28,200 bases of DNA from JBGAWK01 sp044227665 (GCA_044227665.1 JBGAWK010000030.1:1-28200); one strand, 5' to 3'. Positions 1-8,875 are shown, counted from the first letter of the stretch. Notes: a model not told the origin generated them from the letters alone. Program-made: numbers and translations.

Positions 1-580
1 GGTTGTCGTCGGGTACAAATAAGGCGGTGTGTGGTTCATATTTTAATACATTGTCATGCATTAGCTCCATTTCTTTCTCAGGAATATACGGAGGGTTGCT
101 TACAATGATATCCTGTGTAATACCCAAAGGACAAGAAAGTAAAATGTCTTGCTGGTAAAAGGTAATAGCAGTATTGAGATTCTGGGCATTGACTTTTGCA
201 ACTTCAATAGCTTCATGGCTTATATCTAATGCACTAACGTCCCATTGAGGACGATTTTTTTTCAAGGCTATGGCAATACATCCGCTCCCGGTGCCTATGT
301 CTAATAAGGAAAGGGGTGTAGTATCATGATTTTTGAGTATGAGATGTACCAGCTCTTCAGTTTCTGGACGCGGTATAAGCACATGTGAGTTCACGTAGTA
401 GGCGGAATCATAAAAATAGGCCTCTTCCAATACATATTGTATAGGCTCTTTTGCCTCCAATCTTCTGTATATATGGCATAGCTGAGAGGAAGATAAAGGA
501 TGCCTATTATTATATTCAGCAATAATTTTTTTGAGGTTATGGGCCTCACGCTCGCCATATATTTCCGTCAATTTGTCCAC
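1..580 (-). CDS. prmC: Peptide chain release factor N5-glutamine methyltransferase (PrmC/HemK), C-terminus beyond window
   Basis: This is the N-terminal two thirds of the methyltransferase that modifies the GGQ glutamine of release factors using S-adenosylmethionine. Reading the minus strand, the frame is open from a TAG at about 622-624 to the window edge. It shows the SAM-binding motif LDIGTGSGCIAIA and the family-defining catalytic motif NPPYIP (about positions 84-101), preceded by the helical N-terminal domain with LIPRPETEELV. About 193 residues are present against a usual 280-290, so the C-terminus lies left of the window. There is no ATG; GTG at 578-580 or TTG at 569-571 are the plausible starts. 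The start lies just past the pnp terminator hairpin, so the gene may depend on readthrough or on a promoter I cannot identify. Identity is confident, the exact start is not. Confidence 0.9.
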   Translation of the reverse strand, partial: MDKLTEIYGEREAHNLKKIIAEYNNRHPLSSSQLCHIYRRLEAKEPIQYVLEEAYFYDSAYYVNSHVLIPRPETEELVHLILKNHDTTPLSLLDIGTGSGCIAIALKKNRPQWDVSALDISHEAIEVAKVNAQNLNTAITFYQQDILLSCPLGITQDIIVSNPPYIPEKEMELMHDNVLKYEPHTALFVPDDN

Positions 581-592
581 AGGACAAAAATA

Positions 593-625
593 ATAAAGGA
601 ATAGCTTGTGATGCTATTCCTTTAT
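593..625 (-). terminator. Rho-independent terminator of pnp
   Basis: A perfect 13-bp inverted repeat (593-605 with 613-625) with a 7-nt loop lies 20 nt past the pnp stop codon. On the minus strand it is followed by a T-rich stretch (ATTATTTTTG). It separates pnp from the prmC start only about 13 nt further on. Confidence 0.8.
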
Positions 626-644
626 ATCGTTAGTCAGAATTTTA

Positions 645-2765
645 TTATTCCTTAGGAAGGAGTACTTTGGCAGAGAGGCGGAATTTGCCTGTCTTAGGAT
701 CTACTTCCATCAATTTCACCTTTATGGTTTCACCTTCAGCAAGTATGCCTTCCATATTTTCTAATCTTTTCCATGATATTTCGGAAATATGTAATAAGCC
801 CTGCTTGCCGGGCATAAATTCTACGAAAGCACCGTATGGCATTATAGATACAACCTTTGCTTCATAAGTATCACCAACTTCGGGTACTGCCACTATCTTT
901 CTTACTTCATTTACAGCAGCATCCATGTCGGCTTTGTTTACCGCCATGATAGTGACGATACCTACGCCTCTTTCTTTTATTTCTTCTATAGTTATCGTAG
1001 AACTTGTCTTCTCTTGAATTCCTTGGATAACTTTTCCGCCTGGGCCTATAACGGCGCCGATGAAATCTTTCAATATTTCAAAAGAGTAAGCTCTAGGTGT
1101 ATGTGGTTTTAGGTCTTCTCTAGCGGCAGGAATACAGGTATGCATAGCTTCAAGTATATGTAATCTTCCTTTCTTGGCTTGTGCCAAAGCTTGTGAGAGT
1201 ACATCATAGGAAAGGCCATCAATTTTGATGTCCATCTGGCAGCCACAGATGCCGTCGGTAGTTCCAGTAACTTTGAAGTCCATGTCGCCGAGGTGGTCTT
1301 CATCGCCAAGAATATCTGATAAAATAGCATATCTCTCCCCCTCGGAAATCATGCCCATAGCAATGCCGGACACGTGTTTTTTGTAAGGAATACCCGAGTC
1401 CATAAGAGCCAGAGACCCTGCGCATACCGTAGCCATGGAAGATGAACCATTGGATTCCAATACATCAGATACTACCCTTATCGTATAAGGATTTTCGTTT
1501 TCGGAGGGAAGCATCTGTTTTAGAGAGCGCAAGGCAAGATTGCCATGACCTACCTCTCTGCGTGAAGGTCCACGCTGAGGTTTTACCTCTCCCGTACAGA
1601 AAGGAGGAAAGTTGTAGTGTAATAAAAACTTCCTGAATTCTACTGCTTTGGCAATATCTATCAACTGCTCATCATCTTTAGACCCCAAGGTAACAGTAGT
1701 CAAGGACTGTGTTTCGCCTCTGGTGAATAGCGCAGAGCCATGAGCAGCAGGAAGATAATCTACTTCCATGTATAGCGGTCGAATTTCATCAGTTTTTCTA
1801 CCATCTAATCTAATCTTTTCATTAAGAACCATCTCACGGATAGTTTCTTTCTCCAGTTTGCTTACATAGTTATCAAAAAGAGGGTTGTTCAAGGCTTCCA
1901 ATTCCTCCTCAGAATATGTAGCCAACAATTCCTCTTTAATTTTCTTAAAGGCTGCTTTTCTTTCTTGCTTACCCGACCCTGACTTTGCAATATCGTAGAT
2001 AAGCTCTTTTGCGAAAGATTTTATCTTCTCTTTCATTTCTGCATCTTCTTCAGCAGGAGCTACTTCACGCTTAGCTTTGCCACATTTTTCTCTAAATGCT
2101 TCTAATTCTTTGCAGTGATGCTGTATAGCTTTGTGTCCTACTTGAATTGCTTCTATGAGTTCTTGTTCTTGACATTCTTTTGCCTCACCTTCTACCATCA
2201 TAATGTTGTCATAGGTGGCACCTACAATGATGTCTAGCGTAGCATGTTTCATCATGCTGGAATTAGGATTGACATGGTATTCTCCATTTATTTTGGCTAC
2301 ACGCACTTCCGAGATAGGGCCGTCAAAAGGTATATCGGAAATGGTAAGTGCTGCCGATGCGGCTAGTCCTACTAATGCATCAGGTTCTACTTCGGCATCT
2401 AATGATATGAGGCTTATGAGTACCTGAGTTTCACAAGCAAATCCTTTAGGGAATAGTGGACGGATAACTCTGTCCACAAGCCTGCTTATCAATATTTCGT
2501 AGTCTGTAGTTCTACCTTCTCTGCGGTGAAAGCTGCCGGGTATGCGTCCTGCGGCGGCAAATTTTTCTTGATAGTCAACAGTGAGAGGGAAGAAGTCTAT
2601 TCCTACTTTGGGTTCTTTGGCAGCTACTACGGTAGCTAGCAGCATGGTGTTGCCACATTTTAAGGTGACGGCACCGTCGGCTTGTCTTGCTAATTTTCCG
2701 GTTTCAATAGTTGCTTGTTGGCCATTACCTATCTCGATTATAGCCTTATGTATGTTAAAATTCAT
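645..2765 (-). CDS. pnp: Polyribonucleotide nucleotidyltransferase (PNPase)
   Basis: This is the phosphorolytic 3'-5' exoribonuclease that degrades mRNA to nucleoside diphosphates as a trimeric ring and joins the RNA degradation machinery. The 706 residues match the usual family length. Two RNase PH domains come first (about 10-230 and 315-545); the second carries GPSRREVGHGNLALRSL and the stretch GDEDHLGDMDFKVTG that holds the conserved metal-binding acidic residues. A KH domain follows (about 560-620) with the GXXG loop in VIGPGGKVIQ. An S1 RNA-binding domain ends the protein (about 628-700), with GAFVEF and GLLHISEIS. Start is the ATG at 2763-2765. It sits downstream of rpsO, the order also known in enteric bacteria, with a terminator hairpin in the 62-nt gap, so expression is probably partly readthrough from the rpsO promoter. 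Confidence 0.97.
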   Translation of the reverse strand: MNFNIHKAIIEIGNGQQATIETGKLARQADGAVTLKCGNTMLLATVVAAKEPKVGIDFFPLTVDYQEKFAAAGRIPGSFHRREGRTTDYEILISRLVDRVIRPLFPKGFACETQVLISLISLDAEVEPDALVGLAASAALTISDIPFDGPISEVRVAKINGEYHVNPNSSMMKHATLDIIVGATYDNIMMVEGEAKECQEQELIEAIQVGHKAIQHHCKELEAFREKCGKAKREVAPAEEDAEMKEKIKSFAKELIYDIAKSGSGKQERKAAFKKIKEELLATYSEEELEALNNPLFDNYVSKLEKETIREMVLNEKIRLDGRKTDEIRPLYMEVDYLPAAHGSALFTRGETQSLTTVTLGSKDDEQLIDIAKAVEFRKFLLHYNFPPFCTGEVKPQRGPSRREVGHGNLALRSLKQMLPSENENPYTIRVVSDVLESNGSSSMATVCAGSLALMDSGIPYKKHVSGIAMGMISEGERYAILSDILGDEDHLGDMDFKVTGTTDGICGCQMDIKIDGLSYDVLSQALAQAKKGRLHILEAMHTCIPAAREDLKPHTPRAYSFEILKDFIGAVIGPGGKVIQGIQEKTSSTITIEEIKERGVGIVTIMAVNKADMDAAVNEVRKIVAVPEVGDTYEAKVVSIMPYGAFVEFMPGKQGLLHISEISWKRLENMEGILAEGETIKVKLMEVDPKTGKFRLSAKVLLPKE

Positions 2766-2792
2766 GTTATTAAGAAATTGATGATAAAAAAA

Positions 2793-2812
2793 AGCGAGGC
2801 GTATGCCTCGCT
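2793..2812 (-). terminator. Terminator/attenuator between rpsO and pnp
   Basis: An 8-bp GC-rich perfect stem (2793-2800 with 2805-2812, loop GTAT) lies 15 nt downstream of the rpsO stop on the minus strand and is followed by a run of T residues (positions 2785-2793 read in reverse). It should end most rpsO transcripts and let a fraction continue into pnp. Confidence 0.85.
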
Positions 2813-2827
2813 ATATTATTGCTTTGC

Positions 2828-3094
2828 TTATTTACGCAAGTTTAGTTTTTCTAGTATTGCCCTGTAGCGGGTTATATCTTTTTTAGCAAGGTATTTAAGT
2901 AATTTTTTACGCTGTCCTACCATCTTGTAAAGACTTCTTGTGGTAGAAAAATCTTTTCTGTGAGAACGCAAATGGTCAGAGATGTGATTGATGCGATGTG
3001 TTAATAACGCAACTTGTGATTCTACAGATCCGGTGTTTGTTTCCGCTCCGCCAAACTCCTTAAAGATTTCTTGTTTTTTTTCGATTGTTAGCAT
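2828..3094 (-). CDS. rpsO: 30S ribosomal protein S15
   Basis: This is a primary-binding protein of the 30S subunit that contacts the 16S rRNA three-way junction and bridges to the 50S subunit. The 88 residues are the standard length. The family signature is visible: TGSVESQVALLTHRI, then HLRSHRKDFSTTRSLYKMVGQRKKLLKYL. Start is ATG 3092-3094, preceded by a perfect -7 promoter box about 27 nt upstream, so the leader is short. The gene ends in a strong hairpin terminator and is followed by pnp. Nothing is unusual. Confidence 0.97.
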   Translation of the reverse strand: MLTIEKKQEIFKEFGGAETNTGSVESQVALLTHRINHISDHLRSHRKDFSTTRSLYKMVGQRKKLLKYLAKKDITRYRAILEKLNLRK

Positions 3095-3120
3095 CTTTTA
3101 CTGTTTATTTTTTCAAAGCG

Positions 3121-3128
3121 CAAAGATA
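3121..3128 (-). promoter_or_regulatory. Putative -7 box of the rpsO promoter
   Basis: On the minus strand this reads TATCTTTG, a perfect match to the Bacteroidota housekeeping -7 consensus TAnnTTTG. It lies 26 nt before the rpsO ATG. A clear -33 TTTG is not visible; the upstream region is AT-rich. Confidence 0.5.
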
Positions 3129-3163
3129 ATATTTTTTATTGATACTAAAATATTAAAAATGTA

Positions 3164-4687
3164 TTATCCGATGTCAAAATGTATGCCCTGCGCCAAGGGA
3201 AGATCTGAGCCATAATTTATGGTGTTGGTTTGGCGTCGCATATAAGACTTCCAAGCATCAGATCCGGATTCTCTACCTCCGCCTGTTTCTTTTTCGCCAC
3301 CAAAAGCACCCCCTATTTCTGCACCAGAGGTGCCTATATTTACGTTGGCAATGCCACAGTCAGAACCCTCGGCAGAGAGGAAGGTTTCTGCTTCACGAAG
3401 TTGCTGTGTGAAAATGGAAGAAGATAATCCTTGTGGTACATTATTCTGTATGGCTATAGCCTCCTCTAAATCATTATATTGCATTACATAGAGTATGGGT
3501 GCGAAAGTTTCGTGCTGCACGATATTCATGTCTGGTTGTACTTCTGCTATGCAGGGCTTTACATAGTATCCGCCGGCATATTCGGTACCTTCTGCTATAC
3601 CACCTTCTACGATGAATTTGCCTCCTTGTTTTTTACATTCTTCTATAGCCGCAAGATAGGTTACTACAGCTTCTTTGTCAATAAGGGGACCTATGTGTAT
3701 GCCTTCTTGAAGTGGATTGCCAATTTTTAGCTGCTGATAGGCAGCTTTTAGTTTCTCTATAAATTCTTGATATATAGATTGATGGATAATTAGTCGCCTA
3801 GTCGTAGTACACCTTTGACCCGTAGTGCCTGTAGCACCAAATACACTGCCTATTACGGCTAGCTTCATATCTGTAGAAGGAGTGATGATGATGGCATTAT
3901 TACCACCTAGCTCTAATAGGGAACGCCCCAATCTTGCCCCTACGGTTGCCCCTACGGACTTACCCATACGTGTGGAACCTGTGGCAGATATGAGTGGAAG
4001 TCGTATATCGGCAGCCATAGTTTCGCCTAAAGTTCTGTCACCTATTACCAAGGAGGATAATCCCTCCGGAATATTGTTGCGTTCCAGCACTTCTGCTACT
4101 ATCTTCTGACATGCCAATGCTGTAAGGGGGGTTTTTTCTGAAGGCTTCCAAATGCAGGCATTACCACATACCCATGCCAGCATACTATTCCATCCCCATA
4201 CGGCAGCAGGAAAGTTGAAAGCCGTAATTATACCCACTACGCCGAGAGGATGCCATTGTTCATACATTCTGTGTTGCGGACGCTCGGAGTGCATACTTAG
4301 TCCATATAATTGGCGAGATAGCCCTACTGCAAAGTCGCATATATCAATAATTTCTTGTACTTCACCCATGCCTTCTTGTAGGCTTTTGCCCATTTCATAG
4401 GATATGAGCTTGCCTAGGTGAGGCTTTTGCATTCTAAAGGCATCGCCCATTTGCCGTACTATATCACCGCGCTTGGGCGCAGGTATTCTTCTCCAGTGAG
4501 AATATGCTACTAAGGATTGTTCTACTACTCTGTCATATTGGAAGCTGTCACAAGTGCTAATTTGAGCTATTAGACTTCCATCTACTGGAGAGTAGGAAGA
4601 TATATATTCATTACTTTCAAAATATTTGATGCCAGTAGAAGTGCCACAGTTTGTAGTGGAGATATGGAGTTGCCTTAAAAAATCCAT
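3164..4687 (-). CDS. Aldehyde dehydrogenase, ALDH7 (antiquitin/AmaB)-like
   Basis: This is an NAD(P)-dependent aldehyde dehydrogenase of the ALDH7 type. Characterised members oxidise alpha-aminoadipic semialdehyde (piperideine-6-carboxylate) in lysine breakdown. The ALDH7 hallmarks are present: GTTGQRCTTTRRL with the catalytic cysteine (residue 293 from the chosen start), LLELGGNNAIII with the general-base glutamate (residue 259), ITAFNFPAAVWGWN, and a C-terminal GGAFGGEKETGGGRESGSDAWK. I chose ATG 4685-4687 (507 residues); an in-frame TTG at 4702 would add five lysine/asparagine-rich residues but overlaps the promoter box. It is an isolated gene, divergent from the next one. No lysine catabolism genes flank it, so the substrate is inferred from family only. 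Confidence 0.9.
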   Translation of the reverse strand: MDFLRQLHISTTNCGTSTGIKYFESNEYISSYSPVDGSLIAQISTCDSFQYDRVVEQSLVAYSHWRRIPAPKRGDIVRQMGDAFRMQKPHLGKLISYEMGKSLQEGMGEVQEIIDICDFAVGLSRQLYGLSMHSERPQHRMYEQWHPLGVVGIITAFNFPAAVWGWNSMLAWVCGNACIWKPSEKTPLTALACQKIVAEVLERNNIPEGLSSLVIGDRTLGETMAADIRLPLISATGSTRMGKSVGATVGARLGRSLLELGGNNAIIITPSTDMKLAVIGSVFGATGTTGQRCTTTRRLIIHQSIYQEFIEKLKAAYQQLKIGNPLQEGIHIGPLIDKEAVVTYLAAIEECKKQGGKFIVEGGIAEGTEYAGGYYVKPCIAEVQPDMNIVQHETFAPILYVMQYNDLEEAIAIQNNVPQGLSSSIFTQQLREAETFLSAEGSDCGIANVNIGTSGAEIGGAFGGEKETGGGRESGSDAWKSYMRRQTNTINYGSDLPLAQGIHFDIG

Positions 4688-4699
4688 TATATTTTTTTT

Positions 4700-4707
4700 C
4701 AAATGTA
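4700..4707 (-). promoter_or_regulatory. Putative -7 box of the aldehyde dehydrogenase gene
   Basis: Minus strand TACATTTG, a perfect TAnnTTTG match, 12 nt before ATG 4687. It overlaps the alternative TTG start at 4702, which argues for the ATG and for a very short leader. No clear -33 box. Confidence 0.45.
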
Positions 4708-4807
4708 GAAAAAGATTATGGTATATAGAGAAGTTTTGTTAATGTTAAATTAACCCTTTAAAGACGACCATTACGCGTAATTTTATATTCTAATTATACG
4801 TTACAAA

Positions 4808-6592
4808 ATGAGCTTTGATGTTACAGATATTCCTTATGTTGCTCCGGAGACGAGGTATTTTACAAGTAAGACCGAATTTGACAATGCCGTAGGCAAAGAT
4901 TTTATTGATAATGCCAATAAAGTATTGAAAACGGGTGAAAATTTTTTGGTAGGATTATCACACGGGCAGTCTCCATCAGGAGTATATCAATATATCGTAG
5001 AACACTTTGATAAGATACAATATCCTGATAGAGTGTATTTTATGTTTGTAAATTCCCCTTTAAAAAGTCAAGAACAGACCACCAACCTCTTGAATGCTTC
5101 TAGTTTTTTGAAAAAGTTATTTAGAGAGGGCTATATCAGAAAGCATCAGGTGCTTGGCAAAAGAGTAGAAGAGGAGAACTTGGATGATTATCTTGAAGCG
5201 TATAATAAAACTATTGGAGATTTTTTATTGGTAAATAATAAAAAAGGTATGGATTATGCCTTTTTGGCCTCTAATCCTAAGGGTAGGATAGCGGGTATAG
5301 AGCGTAAGTCTAAGGCTTTTGCCACGAAAGATATTGCCACAGTAGTTACTTTGAATAAGGAAAGAGAATTTACTACTACGCCTCATTTTATTATGCAGAC
5401 CCTAAGGATTGCGTTTTTGGCTACTAAAGCGGATAAAAGACGCCCGCTGGCATGGCTTTTCAGTACTTCAGGTAAGGCCGACGAAAGTCCTAGTTTTATC
5501 CGTTATGTGGAGAATGTAAAAAGCAAGGTCACTGTATTTATCGACGACAAAGCACTTACATGGCCACAGATAGAAATACATAGAGATACCCCTTATGGTA
5601 TGAGTACCATTCGTCTGGATCTTACCTATCCTTACAAGGAAAATGCAAAGGAAAAATTGCCGGTATTGGTGATGATACATGGATTCTTGGGCTTGAACTC
5701 ATTTGACGGATTACTTACTACGCTGCCCACTACAAAATATATCGCTGCGGCTATGCATTACGGCACCATACCTACTGATTTGCCGGTAGAAGATTATTCA
5801 AAACATATCATGCTCAATATTGATGCTGTAGTGGAATACTTTGGGGCTAAGGGGCATCCTGTATATATTTTGGATCACTCTATGGGAAATATTTATTTCC
5901 TGATGTCTGACCATAATTTTGATAACTTGAAGGGTATAAAGAACTATCTGAAAGGAAGAATAGGTGCAAATCCTTTCTTTGGAGAGGAGGCTAAACATGC
6001 TTTGCTGGGATTTTTGGATAATGTAATTATTCCCTCGTTAAATTTTTCGGAAGCTATACTAGAAAAGCCATTTCTTTTAGCCTTTAGGCGTGTAGTACCC
6101 TTAGACTCTAAAAATGGTGTCCGTAACAGGGGTATAAATCTCTCCAAAATGCTTATAAATAAAGATTCCAGTCAAAGTAATATTTGGCATGCCATGAAAA
6201 GCCGTATTATATATCTTATGACAAATATGGACTCTTTGCCACAGCTCAATCGCATACCCATAGAAAATGCATTGAATAAAATTCCGCCACGAGTTTTTGC
6301 GATACAAGTACATTCTGCACTCAGGGAATCGCGTAAGTTTGACAAGCAAATAGGATTGACAAATATGCCTAAACACAATATTCCTGTGTTGATACTCAAG
6401 AGCGAGAGAGATAGCGTTGCAAAATTTGTACCCCGACTTTACTCAGGAAGTACTAATAAAGTAGTAGATATTACCAATATTAATGATAAAGATTTATTCC
6501 GAGAGCATCTGTATCACATGGTAAATCCACAGCATATCGCTAAAATTATTGACGAATTTATTACCAGTGTAGAATCTCGCCAAAAATCTTAG
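4808..6592 (+). CDS. Two-domain protein: degenerate glucosamine-6-P isomerase/6-phosphogluconolactonase-like domain fused to alpha/beta hydrolase
   Basis: 594 residues in two parts. Residues about 15-245 resemble the NagB/6-phosphogluconolactonase fold: a phosphate-loop-like segment LVGLSHGQSPSGVYQYI (47-63) in the place of the family's GxSTPxxxY motif, and ASNPKGRIAGI (154-164) in the place of the catalytic (N)DGHIA motif. The acidic pair of NagB (DEY) or the lactonase (DER) is replaced by VNSPL, and the catalytic His position is Arg160, so the domain may be non-catalytic. Residues about 258-590 form an alpha/beta hydrolase: oxyanion strand MIHGFLG (289-295), nucleophile elbow DHSMGN with Ser358, likely acid Asp535 in KSERD, and His567 or His570. 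There is no signal peptide, so it is probably cytoplasmic. It stands alone and converges with the next gene, the two stop codons being adjacent. The substrate is unknown. Confidence 0.7.
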   Translation: MSFDVTDIPYVAPETRYFTSKTEFDNAVGKDFIDNANKVLKTGENFLVGLSHGQSPSGVYQYIVEHFDKIQYPDRVYFMFVNSPLKSQEQTTNLLNASSFLKKLFREGYIRKHQVLGKRVEEENLDDYLEAYNKTIGDFLLVNNKKGMDYAFLASNPKGRIAGIERKSKAFATKDIATVVTLNKEREFTTTPHFIMQTLRIAFLATKADKRRPLAWLFSTSGKADESPSFIRYVENVKSKVTVFIDDKALTWPQIEIHRDTPYGMSTIRLDLTYPYKENAKEKLPVLVMIHGFLGLNSFDGLLTTLPTTKYIAAAMHYGTIPTDLPVEDYSKHIMLNIDAVVEYFGAKGHPVYILDHSMGNIYFLMSDHNFDNLKGIKNYLKGRIGANPFFGEEAKHALLGFLDNVIIPSLNFSEAILEKPFLLAFRRVVPLDSKNGVRNRGINLSKMLINKDSSQSNIWHAMKSRIIYLMTNMDSLPQLNRIPIENALNKIPPRVFAIQVHSALRESRKFDKQIGLTNMPKHNIPVLILKSERDSVAKFVPRLYSGSTNKVVDITNINDKDLFREHLYHMVNPQHIAKIIDEFITSVESRQKS

Positions 6593-7114
6593 CTATAACA
6601 ATCTTTTTCCTTTCGCATCATACGAGCGTAAAGCAAAATTTTTGTACTGCGAGATATTAGAATATAGATTCAGCTCCAACCTCCAAAATAATATGGGGGA
6701 ATTAACATTTTCTAGCTTATGGTAGCCTAGTTTTTCTGGGACTTTCAGACTCTTTACATTGTCCTTTTGGCAATGAATTTCTAGAGCTGTGAGATTTTCA
6801 ATTTCAAACCCCACCTTCGTAAGTGCCGTGACGGCCTCCGTGATATATCCTTTACCTTCGTATGCAGCATGAATCCAGTAGCCTATTTCGCGTTCTGATG
6901 TTGTAAGGCGGGTATGTAGTCCTGTGGAACCTATACATCTCATCTCTTTTTTACTGAATATACCAAAGGTAAAATCTTGCTTTTGGATAAATTTTTCTAT
7001 GAATCCATTGACAATGTTTCTTCTAGTAGGGAAGTCTAGTGGTTCATGATGTGCCCATGGCATCCAAGGCTTCAGATGTTCAGCACTTTCTAAAATTGCC
7101 CTGTGGAATTGCAA
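6593..7114 (-). CDS. GNAT family N-acetyltransferase (RimJ/RimL-like)
   Basis: This is an acetyl-CoA-dependent acyltransferase of the GNAT superfamily, most like the RimJ/RimL group. It shows the early AILESAEHLKPWMPWAHHEP segment, the strand HTRLTTSEREIGYWI, the pantetheine-side region AYEGKGYITEAVTALTKVGFE, and LTALEIHCQKDNVKSLKVPEKLGY, where N-x-x-S-x-x-x-x-E-K-L-G-Y is the usual end motif. The family normally begins about 16 residues earlier, and an in-frame stretch ETERLNIRCYTPDDT upstream (7115-7159) fits this. The codon before it is ATA, not ATG, so the annotated start here is the TTG at 7112-7114. The substrate cannot be deduced. Confidence 0.8.
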   Translation of the reverse strand: MQFHRAILESAEHLKPWMPWAHHEPLDFPTRRNIVNGFIEKFIQKQDFTFGIFSKKEMRCIGSTGLHTRLTTSEREIGYWIHAAYEGKGYITEAVTALTKVGFEIENLTALEIHCQKDNVKSLKVPEKLGYHKLENVNSPILFWRLELNLYSNISQYKNFALRSYDAKGKRLL

Positions 7115-7241
7115 GGTATCATCAGGAGTATAGCATCTGATGTTCAGTCGCTCTGTTTCTATCCAGTATGTGCGATGCTCGTATATATTTCAATAATTAA
7201 ACTAGTTACGAATATAATAGTATTTTGAAAAAATACGAAAG

Positions 7242-7871
7242 TTAGGTGAGCTTCATTACCACAATCCCAAAAACATTGGCAGCAGCATCGGCTCTATCTG
7301 CCATATTGGAAAGGTGGCGATATACTTCACGTTTATAGAAGAAGGAAGGAAGAGTATCTAAGGTGATAGGCTCTATAAATAAGTCCCTAAGTGCTTTTCT
7401 GTATTGCTTCTCTACATCCTTCTCAAAAGCCTTGGTACGGAGGGCGTGCTCTCCTGCTATACGAGGATTTTTGCTCAGTCGCTCCATGGCTAGAGTGAGT
7501 TCTTCTGTCTGCTTGCGTACCAATTCTACCATCTTTTTGATATGATCATCAGCCTTTACTTTCAATACACGCATCTCTTCCGTGGTAGTGTAGGCATAGT
7601 CTACCATGTCGTAAAGGGCATTGGAGATATTGTAGATGTCTTCTCTGTCTATAGGCGTGATAAAGGTATTAAGCAAGTCATCTATAAGCACTCTTCTAAT
7701 TTCTTCAATTTGATAGTTTATCTTTTTGAGTTCATCGAGTTTTGTGTTTATTTCTTCCTCTGCTATAGCTCTTTGTAATACAAGAATAGCTTCATGTGTT
7801 TTCTGAGCTTGTTCTATGAGTTGAAGGATAAATTTATCTGTTTTTTCTTCCTTTGAGCTGAAAATCCCCAT
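7242..7871 (-). CDS. DUF47 (PhoU-like) phosphate transport accessory protein
   Basis: A 209-residue, almost entirely helical cytoplasmic protein of the DUF47/TIGR00153 family, distantly related to PhoU. Family hallmarks are a helix pair with FITPIDREDIYNISNALYDMVDYA (about 88-112), continuing through KADDHIKKMVELV, and a C-terminal half with the second PhoU-like repeat ending in NMADRADAAANVFGIVVMK. DUF47 genes are typically found directly beside PiT transporters. Here the DUF47 start is 1 nt from the PiT stop, so the pair is one transcription unit and DUF47 is likely a regulator or partner of that transporter. Start is ATG 7869-7871. Confidence 0.9.
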   Translation of the reverse strand: MGIFSSKEEKTDKFILQLIEQAQKTHEAILVLQRAIAEEEINTKLDELKKINYQIEEIRRVLIDDLLNTFITPIDREDIYNISNALYDMVDYAYTTTEEMRVLKVKADDHIKKMVELVRKQTEELTLAMERLSKNPRIAGEHALRTKAFEKDVEKQYRKALRDLFIEPITLDTLPSFFYKREVYRHLSNMADRADAAANVFGIVVMKLT

Positions 7872-7872
7872 T

Positions 7873-8865
7873 TTATTGTATGATAAAAGTTAATAATAAA
7901 TAGATTATAGCAGATAGTGTGGCTGTAATCGGTATGGTAAGTATCCAAGTATAGAAGATTTCAGTAAGTACAGTCCATCTTACTTTGGAAGCCTTGTCGC
8001 TAGCTCCTGCACCTATTATAGACATACTCACGACCTGATTTGTACTCACAGGTCCCCCTAAGAATGAGGCTGTGATGATTACCATAGCGGATGCCAACTG
8101 TGATGTGAAGCTGTGTATGGGGCGTATTTTGTAGAATTTGCCACCCAAAGTTTGGATGATACGCCATCCTCCCAGTGCTGTGCCTAACCCTATAGAAGAT
8201 GCACTTGCCAATATTACCCATATAGGCACTACAAATTCTTTCTGAAATCCCAATATCACCAATCCCATGGTGATAATACCCATAGTCTTTTGAGCATCAT
8301 TTGTACCATGGCTAAGTGCAAGGGCTATTGCCGTAGGAATTTGACCCACTTTTAGCCCTATATCTGCTTTGGGAGAAGCATTTTTTAATAATTTTTTGAT
8401 TAGAGTCATAGATAGCCATCCCATTGTGAAGCCTATAATGGGAGAAGTAAATAGTGCTATGAGAATAATATAAATACCCTTTAGCTTTATCGCATCGAAG
8501 CCTGAATCTATAATTACGCCGCCGATAATCCCACCTATAAGTGCATGAGAGGAACTTGAAGGAATACCAAAATACCAAGTAGTAAGATTCCAACAGCTGG
8601 CACTCAGAAGTGCTGCAATCACCACATATATCGTAATAGCAGAAGGATCTGCAACATTATGGCCTATGGTTTTTGCTACGGCAACCCCAAAAATAAAAGG
8701 ACCAATCAAATTTGCTACTGCTGCCAGTGCTAAAGCTGCTTTCGCAGACATAGCACGTGACGAGATAATCGTAGCTACTACATTGGCACTATCATTAAAG
8801 CCATTGAGAAAGTCAAAAGTGAGCGATAATACCAATAGGATGATTAACCAAATTTCAGGCGTCAT
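7873..8865 (-). CDS. Inorganic phosphate transporter, PiT family
   Basis: An inner-membrane low-affinity phosphate/cation symporter with about ten hydrophobic segments. Both copies of the PiT signature are visible: GFNDSANVVATIISSRAM near the N-terminus and LSHGTNDAQKTMGII in the middle, flanked by internal-repeat helices such as SSHALIGGIIGGVII. I chose ATG 8863-8865 (330 residues). An in-frame GTG at 8884-8886 would add seven residues but overlaps the promoter-like box. It is followed after 1 nt by the DUF47 gene. The coupling cation (sodium or proton) cannot be told from sequence. Confidence 0.92.
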   Translation of the reverse strand: MTPEIWLIILLVLSLTFDFLNGFNDSANVVATIISSRAMSAKAALALAAVANLIGPFIFGVAVAKTIGHNVADPSAITIYVVIAALLSASCWNLTTWYFGIPSSSSHALIGGIIGGVIIDSGFDAIKLKGIYIILIALFTSPIIGFTMGWLSMTLIKKLLKNASPKADIGLKVGQIPTAIALALSHGTNDAQKTMGIITMGLVILGFQKEFVVPIWVILASASSIGLGTALGGWRIIQTLGGKFYKIRPIHSFTSQLASAMVIITASFLGGPVSTNQVVSMSIIGAGASDKASKVRWTVLTEIFYTWILTIPITATLSAIIYLLLTFIIQ

Positions 8866-8875
8866 AATTCGATTC

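Noticed and set aside
7211..7230. Short AT-only inverted repeat downstream of the DUF47 gene
   Set aside because: GTATTTT/AAAATAC stem has no G-C core and no T-tract on the minus strand, so it is not a convincing terminator.
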